A stretch of 64,000 bases of DNA. It comes from Ottelia alismoides. Its lineage: Eukaryota; Streptophyta; Magnoliopsida; Alismatales; Hydrocharitaceae. The stretch lies in assembly GCA_037367405.1 (NCBI GenBank), contig JAZKJV010000607.1:1-64000 (forward strand), read 5' to 3'. The translations under genes were made by a program, and so were the position numbers. This document shows positions 33,694 to 45,183 of the stretch, one piece after another. Each line of letters begins with the position of its first letter. Position 1 is the stretch's first letter. The notes beneath the pieces were generated by a model, which saw only the letters and a program-made list of their open reading frames with translations, had not been told where the DNA came from and made no database searches.

Positions 33694-35346
33694 TCAGAAA
33701 TGCCAGCCCTTGTAGCGCCAAATCTTCTGCATGTTTGCACTTTTCCGTGCTTTCCTGACCTTAAGGAGGAGTTTGTATGCTGTTTCTACTTTGTTCCTCT
33801 CCAATAACTTGTTGCTTAATTTACTATAAGTTACTCCTCCGATGCAAAATCCATTTTTTAGGGATTCTTCTACAACAAGGACAGCACTATCCAATTGCCC
33901 TGCATTGCAAAGCCCTTCAACAATACATTCATAAACTTCCACATCAGATTGATGACCACTCTCTTGCATCTCCTGCCAGATTTTCAAAACTGTCCCACAC
34001 TTGCCCAGTTTGGACAGCCTCAGAAGCAGGAGTTTGTAGGCCTTGAAAGATATCTCGCAGCCTAATTTCTTGGTTTTCCGGTAAATCAACATAGCTGCAT
34101 AAGGAGGCCCATAACTACACAGAGGTTGAATCAAAGAAGTGATCATCCCAGTACTTGGGTGCACACCCTTGCTCAACATCTCCTCAAACACTTCCAAAGC
34201 ATCTGCAACTCTTCTAACTTTCAAAAACGCACAAATCAGCTTCGTGTATAACTCGTTGTCCGGTATGCAATTCTGCTCAACCATCTTCTTATAAAGTTCA
34301 ATGCCTTTATCCAAGTCCCCAACTTGGAGAAAAGCAACAATGACTGCACTATAAGTAACTCTATCCGGAGCACATCCCATCTCTTCAAAGAAAACTAGAG
34401 CATCATCCTTGCGACCAGCCCGACCCAAACCACAAATAACATGTCCATAAGTATGGCTGTCAGGACTAAGTCCATCATCAATCATAGCCTGCAGAATCCC
34501 CTCCACTTCATCAACTCTCCCCAGCTTCGCCCACCCGCCAATAATCTCATTGTAAACAGCTTTATCAAATTGAATTTTCCCTCTCATTTTGTTCAAATAG
34601 GAATGTGCGAGCTTAACATGCGACCAGCGACAGAGGCTATGTAGAAAAGCACTCAGAGATGCACAATGACGTGATCCTCCAAAATCTTCCAACCTCTCGA
34701 AAAACTCCACGGCCTTCCGCACACGTCGGGCAGCAATGTAACAGTCCAAAACAATAGCCACGGTGCTACAATCAAGCTCTATCGCTTCCTTCTTCATTCT
34801 AAACAGCATCTCCTCCATGAAATGAAAGAACCTCCTCCTCCCCAGGGCTTTGATGACAGTGTTGTACGTATCAATGCAATGCGGCAGTCCACGCTGCGTG
34901 ATCGCCCAATCGAAGAAGGAGACCATCGCAGCCCCGCCCAGATTGCCCCTATTCACCACACCGGCGAATATCTCGGGCGTGAGATCGACTCCGGTGGCCG
35001 ATAAGGCCGATTCGACTTGGAACCTCCCGGCGAGCTTCTGAAGGAACACGCCGCGGAGCTTCTCGATGGGGGAGATGAGGTGATCCGTGACGATGCGATC
35101 GGAGGGATCATCGACGGGATCGGGAGATGCCGCCGGGGGATGATCGGAGGCCTTCGGCTTGATATCGAGGAGATCGATGAGCTCCTTGATCACGAAGCTC
35201 TCGGAGATTGTGGGAACGGGAGGAGATTGGATGTCCGAGGGATCGAGATGAAGATCGGGAGAGTACGAGCGAGGGGACGGGATGGGGCGGCGAAGAAAAC
35301 GGAAGGCCGCGCCGAGCCCTAGAAAGTATCGGTAGCGGATTGCCAT
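33694..35346 (-). CDS. P-class pentatricopeptide repeat (PPR) protein
   Basis: An intact single-exon frame of 550 residues. The Arg-rich, Ser-rich N-terminus (MAIRYRYFLGLGAAFRFLRR) looks like an organelle-targeting peptide. About ten 35-residue PPR helix pairs run from residue ~158 to ~530: DTYNTVIKALGRR (159), AVYNEIIGGWAKLGRVDEVE (263), HTYGHVICGLGRAGRKDDAL (298), RVTYSAVIVAFLQVGDLDKG (329), ELYTKLICAFLKVRRVADAL (365), EVYECIVEGLCNAGQLDSA (470). No E, DYW or SMR domain follows; it ends KIWRYKGWHF. P-class PPRs bind organellar RNA in mitochondria or chloroplasts and affect its stability, processing or translation; the target is unknown here. The overall layout recalls the Arabidopsis At5g43820-type protein, an assignment from memory. 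The first ATG of the frame is used. No sign of pseudogene decay. Confidence 0.95.
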   Translation of the reverse strand: MAIRYRYFLGLGAAFRFLRRPIPSPRSYSPDLHLDPSDIQSPPVPTISESFVIKELIDLLDIKPKASDHPPAASPDPVDDPSDRIVTDHLISPIEKLRGVFLQKLAGRFQVESALSATGVDLTPEIFAGVVNRGNLGGAAMVSFFDWAITQRGLPHCIDTYNTVIKALGRRRFFHFMEEMLFRMKKEAIELDCSTVAIVLDCYIAARRVRKAVEFFERLEDFGGSRHCASLSAFLHSLCRWSHVKLAHSYLNKMRGKIQFDKAVYNEIIGGWAKLGRVDEVEGILQAMIDDGLSPDSHTYGHVICGLGRAGRKDDALVFFEEMGCAPDRVTYSAVIVAFLQVGDLDKGIELYKKMVEQNCIPDNELYTKLICAFLKVRRVADALEVFEEMLSKGVHPSTGMITSLIQPLCSYGPPYAAMLIYRKTKKLGCEISFKAYKLLLLRLSKLGKCGTVLKIWQEMQESGHQSDVEVYECIVEGLCNAGQLDSAVLVVEESLKNGFCIGGVTYSKLSNKLLERNKVETAYKLLLKVRKARKSANMQKIWRYKGWHF

Positions 35347-35817
35347 GAGCGGAGAGGCGAGAGCACGCGGGCGGCTCCGTTCGCGCCTGCTCCGGACGTG
35401 TGGGACGAAGCGGGTTGAGGATCCGACCCGAGTTGTGTGCTGAGATCAGTATTTTGAAAATCGGACTGGACCGGAGAACCGGGCCCGGACAGGTTTGATT
35501 CAAAACTCTTGTCGACTTGATCTATTATTTCAAATCCGGTTTAATCATGGTTAATCGAAATTAAATCGCAATTAATTTAGAGTTATTAGAAAATATATTA
35601 TTGGTGAAAGTGTAATGAAATAAGGGCACATATGTAATTATAAAAAAATCGAACCCATAAATATTATTGGAAAAACTTAGAATGGTACAAATATAGGAAT
35701 CCTAAAACCTTCGTAGACATTGGTTCTTGACCTATATATGTTCTTTATAACAAAAGAAGATATTCTAGATTTGAAATTCTACTGAACTAAATAAGGTTTA
35801 ACTTTCATTTTTTTCAG
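35347..35817. other. 5' flank of the PPR gene
   Basis: The GC-rich stretch 35347-35500 probably includes the leader and promoter of the PPR gene. No clear TATA box. Confidence 0.4.
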
Positions 35818-36081
35818 CATTTTTTTATTTTTTTTGAAAAACATCACCATGTATATTCATCTATATATCCCTCTTATATATCATTCAAATTTCGTCAGAA
35901 ACAAAGACTCTTATACCTTCCATCTAGAACAGATCGATTACAATAACATTTAAACCTTTGAAATTATTTGTTCTAAATGGAGTGCATATGAGTCTCTATT
36001 TCTGACGAAATTCGGATGACATATTGGAGGGATATATAGATATATACATGATTTTATTTTGCAAAAAAATTGCAAAAAATA
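35818..36081. mobile_element. Foldback MITE
   Basis: Inverted arms: 'catgtatattcatctatatatccctc', 'tttcgtcagaaacaaagactc' on the left and their complement on the right, enclosing a short loop. Same family as 52337-52687 and 17560-17679. No coding capacity. Confidence 0.75.
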
Positions 36082-37224
36082 GGAAGGTAATCACATCGAT
36101 AGCGCTACCATTTGTCTATGTTTACATAATAACGACCCGACCCCTTCGAGCCTCTTAAATTTGGATTGGCAATTAATGCATTTATAAGGGGTCATTGTAT
36201 AAATATGACAAAGAGGAGTGATCGTATGAGAGCCAAAACTTGTGAGAGCACGAGAACATGCATTCTGAACCACATGATCCAGTCAGGAGAGAGAAGACTA
36301 GGAGAGAGAAAACAAAATCATGTGGTCCATAATACATGATCTCATATTCTCACATTTTTTTACTCTGATATGATCACAACTCCTCGTGTGACAAATACAT
36401 GAAACAAATGTAATTACAATGTTCTACAGGGATACGAATGTGAAAACAGGAAAAACAAATTCCAGACGAGGGAAACCAAGCAATCATGGGAGGAAATCTC
36501 ACCTGTCATTCTGGACAGATGGTTATGTCTCACTTGGAGCCGGTTCCATCGAAGCGCTGGGGCTTGTATTAATTACAAGCTGACGAGATGAGCAGGAAGG
36601 AGGTAACGTTTGCCGAGTTGGCTCGAACTCTGTTCCACGTACGTGGGACTCACCAGCACACCTGTCTCTGTCTTCGTCCACTTGAGAATCCTCGATTCCT
36701 TGCCCGCCGACAGTACTGTCTTCTTTCGTACCTCTCCATCTCATGCACACATGTCTCGTTTCTCTGCGCGACTTCATTAATTCAAGCAGGGGCTTGAGAG
36801 TATACGTGCATTGGCGACTATGTACTCACGGGTTCTACTGTGCAATCTGAATGGAGCCCTTACAATCCAGTGGTCCTCCGCATGTAATACCCATGCCATA
36901 TGCTGTCTATGGTATTCTCTGTTGCTGCTCGGCAAATATTACAGTAAGGGTTCTCTCTGGTCGTGGAACAATTTGGTGGTCGACTTGATCTTCTATATAC
37001 TCAACACACATGGAATCCAGGTGTTGGAAGTTGCAGAGGCAGAGGCTTCACGCCAAAGACAACATATATTGCCGTCCTGGATCTACTGTTGATGAACTTG
37101 GAAGAGAAAGTGGTTTCTCTCCTTTTTATTTTATCTGAAAGTTGGGTAGTGAACAAAAAGATTATGCGAATTTTAATTTTAGTTATCGTTTAAAAGAGGT
37201 CGGTTGGAGTGGGTAGTGAAACTT
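36082..37224. other. Intergenic DNA, no gene recognised
   Basis: Several 70-90-codon frames exist (36523-36777, 36811-37092) without recognisable motifs. Confidence 0.45.
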
Positions 37225-37227
37225 TAA

Positions 37228-37530
37228 GGGTCTGTTTGGTTGCTAGGGTACCTTGGAATACCCCCAGCTCCAACCGTGCATTCCTGGGTTAGGATTACTT
37301 CTATTAACCCTACAATTTCTTTGATATAATAGTTTTTAATTTTGTTCAAATACACTTATTAATATAAAAATATATTATAATAATTAAAAAAATTTAATAT
37401 AACACATAATAAATGTCCCATTACATCAGAATTATCATTCCAACCATCCCAACCCTCCAAACAACTACTATTCACAAGAGGATACCCCAACTCAGTCCAA
37501 CTCAGCCCAACCCAGTAACCAAACAAGCCC
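37228..37530. mobile_element. PIF/Harbinger-type MITE with TAA duplication
   Basis: GGGTCTGTTTGGTTGC at the left and, inverted, GGGCTTGTTTGGTTACTGGG at the right; TAA at 37225-37227 and 37531-37533. AT-rich interior, no coding. Confidence 0.85.
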
Positions 37531-37533
37531 TAA

Positions 37534-38437
37534 GAGATATCTTTTTATGAATCGTAATTATTCTAAAAAGTTGTTAGTTGGATGCTTGATCCTTGACGTC
37601 GCGACAACATTTTGTTATATGATTGTATGTATGGTGATTTGTAACTAAACTTTCCGTAGTTCTATGCATAATAACGTCTTTAGGGAAGTGTAGTAACTAG
37701 TAACGTCACGGGTAGGTCTTGTCAAACTGCAGATGATTAGAATGGGTCCAGGTTTTAAATTCGTTTGCTTAAGGGTCTGTTTGGTTAGTGATTGGGGTAA
37801 CATGATATGAATAATAGTTGTTTGAGAGGGTTATGATAGTTGAAGAGGGTTAGAATAAAGAATGTGATGTGATGTCATTATGATTTGTGATTGAATTACA
37901 CCCCAAAAATAGAGAGGGGTAAACCGGGTTAGCCCATGGTAACCCGGTCGGTTACCAAAGGGTTGGGTCGAGTGACCCATGGGCCATCCTTCACGGACTA
38001 AGTCCAACCCATATCTGGGTCCGAATGGTCCATAGGCTTCCTTGTAAAATTTTCTTGAATTTTTAAGGTTATTTATTATTTATAAATGATTTTTCCTACC
38101 ATTTATTCTTTATATAACTAATGCAACTAGCTTACATGTTACTTGAAATGTAAACTATTAAATATAATTAAAATTAGTTTCACAGGTGAATTTTTATATA
38201 AATTTTTTAATATAAGAAGCAATAAAGGTGATGAACATGGAGATGAAGAGGAAGGTATGGGGTATAGAACCATAGAGAGAGGGAAGATGGTTTCTCTCTA
38301 GGGTTCTGATCTAATGAAGAGAAACGAGGAATAAATTGGAAAAGAAAGGAAATGCCCTCTTTTATAGAAGTAGGGGACAAATACCGTTAAGGGAGAGAAA
38401 GGGGCACTCTCTTCTATTTTCCGAGTTGGCTTGATTC
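37534..38437. other. Intergenic DNA with one MITE end
   Basis: A left MITE terminus GGGTCTGTTTGGTTAGTG begins at 37773 after TTAA. A matching right end is missing; similarity seems to stop near 37900. No gene recognised. Confidence 0.5.
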
Positions 38438-39552
38438 TGTTGTAAATAAGATTACCAGTTCATACATTAAACAGTATAATATCGGATCCAAATGAATTAA
38501 CAGAGAAACGATCCAGATTAAAATCATATTAATCATATGTTTCCCAATCATTATCCGATTATTCAATGTAAACAGGAACCGATTAAAAGAACAGAAACAA
38601 AAGCACGGGCATGATCCAGAAAGGGTAAAGCAATAAACGTATTGCGGCAAGCAAAATAAAACGGAGATCAGTTTAGAAGTCACCGAAGCGTCCATGAAAA
38701 TGGACTGTCCTTAGAGAAGATATCGCCCCCACAATACCGGTGCGTAGGGTACTGGCGATCCGCTCCCAGGATACGACGGTTCACAATCGTCGTCGGCGCA
38801 CACCAACGGGATCGTCCTCGATTGTACCTCAGAGAACTGCAGCCGAGAGAGGAGAAGAGGAAGACGTTCGTCCGCGAGAGGAAGAACCAAAGAGAGACGG
38901 CGTGAGAGAGGTTTTTCTTGCAAGTTAAGAAAAACCGAGTCGAGTGAGGGATATAAATAGAGGGGCTCGCATCCTAAAAACGCGACCTTTGGTTTCCAAA
39001 AAATGCGTCCCGAAAACGCATCATTTCGGATCCCAAAAACCGCGCCCATAATGGCAAGTTGAATTCCCATTTAAATCGACTTACCAAATTAATCGTGTGA
39101 TTAATTTAATCGACTTATCAAATGAAACCACAGCAAAAGTATCGAGATCCGAGATCCGAATTGACTCTCCCGAGATCCGAGATCCGAGATCCGAATTGAC
39201 TCTCCCGAGATCCGAGATCCGAATTGACTCTCTCGAACCCAAGCCCGAGACGGAGACGGAGACGGAGACGGAGACGGAGCGGAGCGGAGCGCGCGCGCGC
39301 GTGTGTGGTCCTCCATTCCTCCTCTCTACTATTGCTACAAGAGCTTGGGGTTTGGACTCATATATAAGTCCACCAAAAGTTTAGTTCTCCCCGATGTGGG
39401 ACTAAACTTCCACCCAAACTTCCATATTTCAAATTTGGGAATTCCCAACTTTCTCTCCAAACCATTTGGTTTCCCAATTGAAACCAAATTGAATGCCAAT
39501 TGTAATTACATAGACTTCCAATTAAAGTCTAAATACAACTTTGAATACAACA
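38438..39552 (-). repeat. 3' LTR of the 6.7-kb copia element (longer copy)
   Basis: 1115 bp bounded by TGTTGTA and TACAACA. About 98% like 44149-45178 apart from extra tandem units at about 39146-39285 (GAGATCCGAATTGACTCTCC and GAGACG repeats), which explain the ~85-bp length difference. Confidence 0.95.
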
Positions 39553-39563
39553 ATCCCCCACGA
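39553..39563 (-). promoter_or_regulatory. Polypurine tract of the 6.7-kb copia element
   Basis: Minus strand CGTGGGGGAT immediately before the TGTTGTATTC start of the 3' LTR. Confidence 0.85.
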
Positions 39564-40020
39564 ATTCACCAATTTGAAAAAGAGATTCAAAAGGATTTAA
39601 AAGACTTCTTTCGGCTGCCCACACTTTGCTTTCAGTAAAGGTACCTTCCGGTTTGAACCTCTACCTGAGTTTACTACTTTCACTTTAACAGGAATGAAGT
39701 GAACTACGTCTTGAACTTCAGACCTTGGTGTTAAAGTATACGGTAAAAACAACAAAGCGTTGTTCTTGGTACAATCTTCAGGGTTGGTGCTCTTAAAGGC
39801 CATGCACCCTTATCCTATTTCATGAGTGTGTTCAGGAAAGACCCTCTTCCTTTAACTGCGGTCCACAGTAACACTCACATAGGTGGCGTTCTCCAAGGAT
39901 GCGCTGCTAACATCCTGCCCAAAGGCTTGAACCCATTCAGAGCCTATGCTCTTCCTAAACTTGCAGCTTAAATGGCACTCAGGCTTCCAGGGATAAGACA
40001 CTCATGCTTACGCATTAAAG

Positions 40021-43000
40021 TTAGAGTGCCAACCAGTTCTCCAAACAGCTTGTTATTACCACATTGAACCTACTTTGTGGGATCTCCACTCGGTTAGGTT
40101 GGGTTGCTACTGTAGAGGAACTCCCAGTGGGTCTCAGTCCCATCCCAAGCCTAGACTTTAGGACTAAAGATCTATTAAGTCCCTTAGTCAACGGATCTGC
40201 CGTGTTGTCTTTGGATCCAACAAAATCCACAGCCAACACTCCTCGAGACACCAAATCCCTTAACGTCTTAAGTCTGATTTGTATGTGTCTCCTTGTTTTC
40301 TGGTTGAACTTTGAACTCTTGATCTTGGCAATTGTGGTCATATTATCACAATGTACCGAGATCGCAGGAACAGGCTGACCTACCATGGGAATTTCAGACA
40401 GAAGTTCCCTTAGCCATTCAGCCTCAATTCTAGTGGTGTCCAAAGCACACAGCTCGGCCTCAAAAGTAGATCGAGCTAAATGGTCTGCTTCACAGACCTC
40501 CAGGAGACTGCACCGCCTCCAAGGGTAAATACATACCCTGTAACACCATTACTCCCAGACTCCTCTATTTTTCCTATCCAGCTTGCATCACTGTATCCTT
40601 CTAGTACAGATGGATGTCTACCATAATGCAAACTAAGAGAAATAGTTCCCTTCAAGTACTTCAGTACTCGATCCAGAGCCTCCCAGTGAGTACGGTCAGG
40701 ACAGCTAGTGTATCTACTCAGCTTTGCAACCGAGAATGAAATATCAGGTCTCGTGCAATTTGCAAGATACATTAAACTTCCTATTACTTGTGAATACCTT
40801 AGCTGGCTACATGTACTCCACTTTTATTCTTAAATAGCGTTTTGGATGAATCAAAAGGAGTACTTACAGCTTTGCAATCTTGATATCCAAATTTCTCAAG
40901 TACCTTCTCAACATAGTGAGATTGAGAAACTACAATCCCATCAACTGACCTTGTCAGTTTGAGACCCAAGATCACATCAGCAACACCCATGTCCTTCATC
41001 TCAAACTTGCTACTCAAGAAAGCCTTAGTCTCATTAATAATCCTCATATGTGATCCAAACAACAATATGTCATCAACATATAGGCACAAGACAATACACT
41101 CATCACCTTTCACCTTGGAATAAACACATTTGTCGGATTCATGAACCTTAAAGCCACATGACAAAATGGTCTTGTCAAATTTTTCATGCCACTGCTTTGG
41201 TGCTTGTTTCAATCCGTAAAGGGATTTCACAAGCTTGCAAACCTTTCCCTCATTCCCAGGAATCACAAGCCCATCAGGTTGATCCATATAGATCTCTTCC
41301 TCAAGATCGCCATGCAAGAAGGCGGTCTTCACATCCATCTGGTGGATAGAGAGATCATATACAGATGCCAATGCTATGAGCATCCGGATTGTGGTCATCC
41401 TAGTCACAGGGGAATAGGTATCAAAATAATCGATACCTTCCTTTTGCCTAAAGCCCTTGGCAACTGATCTGGCTTTATACTTTTTAATTGATCCATCAGG
41501 TCTAAGCTTTCTCTTAAACACCCACTTGCACCCAATGGTAGAGCATCCTTTGGGTAAATCAACCAACTCCCAAGTTCCATTAGCCATAATGGAATCCATC
41601 TCAGATTTGATGGCTTCCTTCCATTGTTTTGCTTCAGATGAAGCCATGGCTTCCTTGTAACTTGGTGGATCACCCTCGATCTGGTAGACAACGAAGTCGC
41701 TACCCAGATCCTTGGCTATCCGAGGTCTTTTACTCCTCCTTGGCTCGTTCTCTTCAGATAGATCATTGGGTTCAGGTTGAGTCTCAACCCCCACATTCGA
41801 TATCCTTTCCACTTGATCTGGAATAGAACCTGATGTGGAGGCGTCCTCAATGGTCAGGTTCTGAGGAATCCCAGTCTTCAATGGGAAGACATCCTCAAAG
41901 AAGGTAGCATCACGGAGTTCAACAATAGTGTTGACATCTATGCCCGGTATCTCGGACCGAATTACCAAGAACCTATATGCATAGCTATTTTCCAAGTAAC
42001 CTAAGAAGACCACATCAACAGGTTTAGGACCAAGTTTCTTTCTCTTGTGTTCTGGGACTAAAACCTTAGCGAGACAGCCCCACACTTTGAGATATCTTAA
42101 ACTCGGTTTCCTATTTCTCCAAAGTTCAAAGGGACACTTTTTCATATGTCTTGGAGGCACCCTATTCAGAATATGGCAAGACGTATTCAAGGCTTCTCCC
42201 CACATATAGGTTGGAAGTCCAGAACTCTGTAGGAGAGCATTGATCATGTCAGTTAAGGTTCTATTTTTCCGTTCTGCTATCCCATTTGATTGCGGTGAAT
42301 ATGGGGCCATAACTTCATGAACTATGCCAAAAGATTTGCATTGTTCATCAAATAAGTTAGAGGTATATTCACCTCCTCTATCTGACCTAAGGCGTTTAAG
42401 CACTTTTCCTATTTGTGTCTCAGCCTCATTCTTAAAGATAAGAAATTTCTCTAAGGCTTCATCCTTGGTTTTCATTAGATGTACATAGTAGTATCTACTG
42501 CCATCATCTATAAAGGTGATAAAGTATTTCTTATTGTCTCGGGTCAACACACCATTAAACTCACAGATATCTGTGTGCACTAGATCCAAGATCTCACTAT
42601 CTCTAGAGACAGACTGAAAAGACTTCCTAGGTGTCTTAGCTTGCACACAAATTTCATATTTTTGAGTTTTATCAACTGTGTGTTTAGGGATCAAATCTAA
42701 ATTCATCATTCTTTTAATTGAATTTAGGTTTACATGTCCCAATCTACCATGCCACAGATCACAAGATTCTAGATTATTCACAACATGAGACACAGAACTA
42801 GAACATTCAGCATTCAAAACATTCAATTCATTAATGTTTACTGAATCACATCTAATTCTAAATAACAAGTCAAAGTCAGCCAAATAGCCTTTTCCATAAA
42901 AGACACCATGTCTCAGAATAACAACTTTATTACATTTAAAGTTCAATTCAAAACCATTTCTAACTAAGATGGAGCCAGATAACACATTCTTCTTGATGTC

Positions 43001-44115
43001 AGGAACATGCAGCACCCTGTGCAGTGTCCAGACTCGTCCAGAGGAGAACCTCAAGTTGACTTGTCCCGACCCTATCACCCTGGCCGCAGAATCGTTCCCC
43101 ATCTTCACAGTCCCACCACTGCAGGTCTGATAAGAAGAAAACAATGTTCTGTCAGAACATATGTTTACATTGGCTCCCGTATCCACGAGCCACTCATTTG
43201 GATCATGGATATGGTATAGTTCAGGTTTTACAGAGACATACCCCTCGCTAGCCCCGAGTCCCATAGTGATCATGTTCACTTGTGGACTCCCGTCTGTAGC
43301 TTTAGGTTGAGCCTTCAAGGACGGACAGTCCTTCTTCCAATGGCCAACCTGATTACAGTGCCAACAGGGTTTATTCTTAGCCTTTTTCTGGATCTTTCCC
43401 TTTGGTTTCATTTTATTGTTATTGGGACCCTTTCCCTTTTTATCCTTGCCCTTCGAGGTCATAAGATTGACCTTAGCCTGAATATCAACAGGAAGCACAT
43501 GTTTTTATTTCCTGTGTTCCTCCTCTATGGTAATAGCCACCATCAAGTCATCCATAGAAATTTTCCCCTTCCTATGTTTCAGGGTCATACCGAAGTCTTC
43601 CCATGACTTGGGGAATTTTTCTATGATGCACATGACCTGAAACTTCTCTGGAAGTTTCATTTCGGCATCCTGTAGACCATGGAGCAAGAGTAAAAACTCA
43701 TGTGCCTGTTCAGAAACAGACTTCCCTTCGGCCATGGAAACTTCAAAAATTTGGCTACGGAGTATTTCTCAGTACCGAGATCTTCGGTGTTATACTTCCG
43801 TTCCAAGTCTTCCCATAGCCCCTTCGCAGTCTGCGTGGACGAACAATATACGTCAAACAAAGTGTTGGACAGAGCCAACAAGATGCAACCATGACATATA
43901 CGGTCGCGTTCCTTCCACGCGGATTGCGCCTTATGGCTATCGGGTGAGGGGTTTTCCGCCTCCACCGTAGGACAGTCGGTTTCAAGCATCGAGATTAACC
44001 CTATGGTGGTTAATCAGATCCTCATGCGTTGTTGCCAACGCTTAAAATTCTGTCCACCGAATTTTTCAAGCATACCCGTCATATCTACCCTCGATTTAAA
44101 CATTGTTTCCGACAT
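40021..44115 (-). pseudogene. Copia gag-pol with at least two nonsense codons and three frameshifts
   Basis: Gag begins MSETMFKSRVDMTG at 44115. A TGA (44014-44016) replaces the codon after RMRI, probably a former Trp. A frameshift lies near 43740 and a TAA near 43500. From 43498 an 899-codon frame is open: intact zinc knuckle CWHCNQVGHWKKDC, protease LVDTGAN, GAG-pre-integrase LWHGRLGHV (first zinc Cys lost, KYEICVQAK), integrase (HTDICEFNG, LRSDRGGEY, PQSNGIAERK), RT (CKWVFKRKL, MDVKTAFLHGDL, LCLYVDDILLFGS). Frameshifts near 40803 and 40475 break the RT/RNase H junction and RNase H (YSDASWIGKIEESGSNGVTG; EAEWLRELL; VHCDNMTTIAKI). It cannot be autonomous. The catalytic RT motif is unchanged. 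Confidence 0.95.
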
Positions 44116-44131
44116 TCTAGAATCGGTTCGG

Positions 44132-44146
44132 GATATCTTCTCTAAG
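44132..44146 (-). promoter_or_regulatory. Candidate self-complementary primer site beside the 5' LTR
   Basis: The 15 nt CTTAGAGAAGATATC (minus strand), 2 nt from the LTR end, is the exact reverse complement of an LTR segment (plus-strand CTTAGAGAAGATATC at 44421-44435 and 38710-38724). No TGGTATCAGAGC-type tRNA site is present at the LTR junction. It overlaps a small hairpin ATCTT-AGAG-AAGAT. Confidence 0.6.
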
Positions 44147-44148
44147 AT

Positions 44149-45178
44149 TGTTGTAAATAAGATTACCAGTTCATACATTAAACAGTATAATATCGGATCC
44201 AAATGAATTAACAGAGAAACGATCCAGATTAAAATCATATTAATCATATGTTTCCCAATCATTATCCGATTATTCAATGTAATCAAGAACCGATTAAAAG
44301 AACAGAAACAAAAATACGGGCATGATCCAGAAAGGGTAAAGCAATAAACGTATTGCGGCAAGCAAAATAAAACGGAGATCAGTTTAGAAGTCACCGAAGC
44401 GTCCATGAAAATGGACTGTCCTTAGAGAAGATATCGCCCTCACAATACCGGTGCGTAGGGTACTGGTGATCCGCTCCCAGGATACGACGGTTCACGATCG
44501 TCGTCGGCGCACACCAACGGGATCGTCCTCGATTGTACCTCAGAGAACTGCAGCCGAGAGAGGAGAAGAGGAAGACGTTCGTCCGCGAGAGGAAGAACCA
44601 AAGAGAGACGGCATGAGAGAGGTTTTTCTTGCAAGTTAAGAAAAACCGAGTCGAGTGAGGGATATAAATAGAGGGGCTTGCGTCCTAAAAACGCGACCTT
44701 TGGTTTCCAAAAAATGCGTCCCGAAAACGCATCCTTTCGGATCCCAAAAACCGCGCCCATAATGGCGAGTTGAATTCCCATTTAAATCGACTTACCAAAT
44801 TAATCGTGTGATTAATTTAATCGACTTACCAAATGAAACCCACAGCAAAAGTATCGAGATCCGAATTGACTCTCCCGAGCCCGAGCCCGAGACGGAGACG
44901 GAGACAGAGCGGAGCGCGCGCGCGCGTGTGTGGTCTTCCATTCCTCCTCTTTACTATTTCTACAAGAGCTTGGGGTGTGGACTCATATATAAGTCCACCA
45001 AAAGTTTAGTTCTCCCCGGTGTGGGACTAAACTTCCACCCAAACTTCCATATTTCAAATTTGGGAATTCCCAACTTTCCCTCCAAACCATTTGGTTTCCC
45101 AATTGAAACCAAATTGAATGCCAATTGTAATTACATAGACTTTCCAATTAAAGTCTAAATACAACTTTGAATACAACA
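44149..45178 (-). repeat. 5' LTR of the 6.7-kb copia element
   Basis: 1030 bp, bounded by TGTTGTA and TACAACA, near-identical to 38438-39552 but with fewer tandem units. A plus-strand TATAAATA at about 44663-44670 is antisense to the element; sense TATA-like sequence is TATATATGAG near 44980-44990. Confidence 0.95.
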
Positions 45179-45183
45179 GATTC

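Larger units (their letters stand above)
38438..45178 (-). mobile_element. Ty1/copia LTR retrotransposon, 6.7 kb, full length, minus strand
   Basis: Two long LTRs in direct orientation enclose gag-pol; GATTC flanks both sides (38433-38437 and 45179-45183). The LTR termini form a 7-bp inverted repeat TGTTGTA/TACAACA. The coding region is near-complete but mutated. About 470 bp of non-coding sequence lies between the pol stop (40021) and the polypurine tract. Confidence 0.97.

Noticed and set aside
34441..35503. Open frames overlapping the PPR gene on either strand
   Set aside because: They are shadows of the intact 550-codon PPR frame.
44132..44146. Ordinary tRNA primer site for the 6.7-kb copia element
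   Set aside because: The sequence after the LTR does not start TGG and matches no tRNA 3' end I know; self-complementarity is the better-supported reading.
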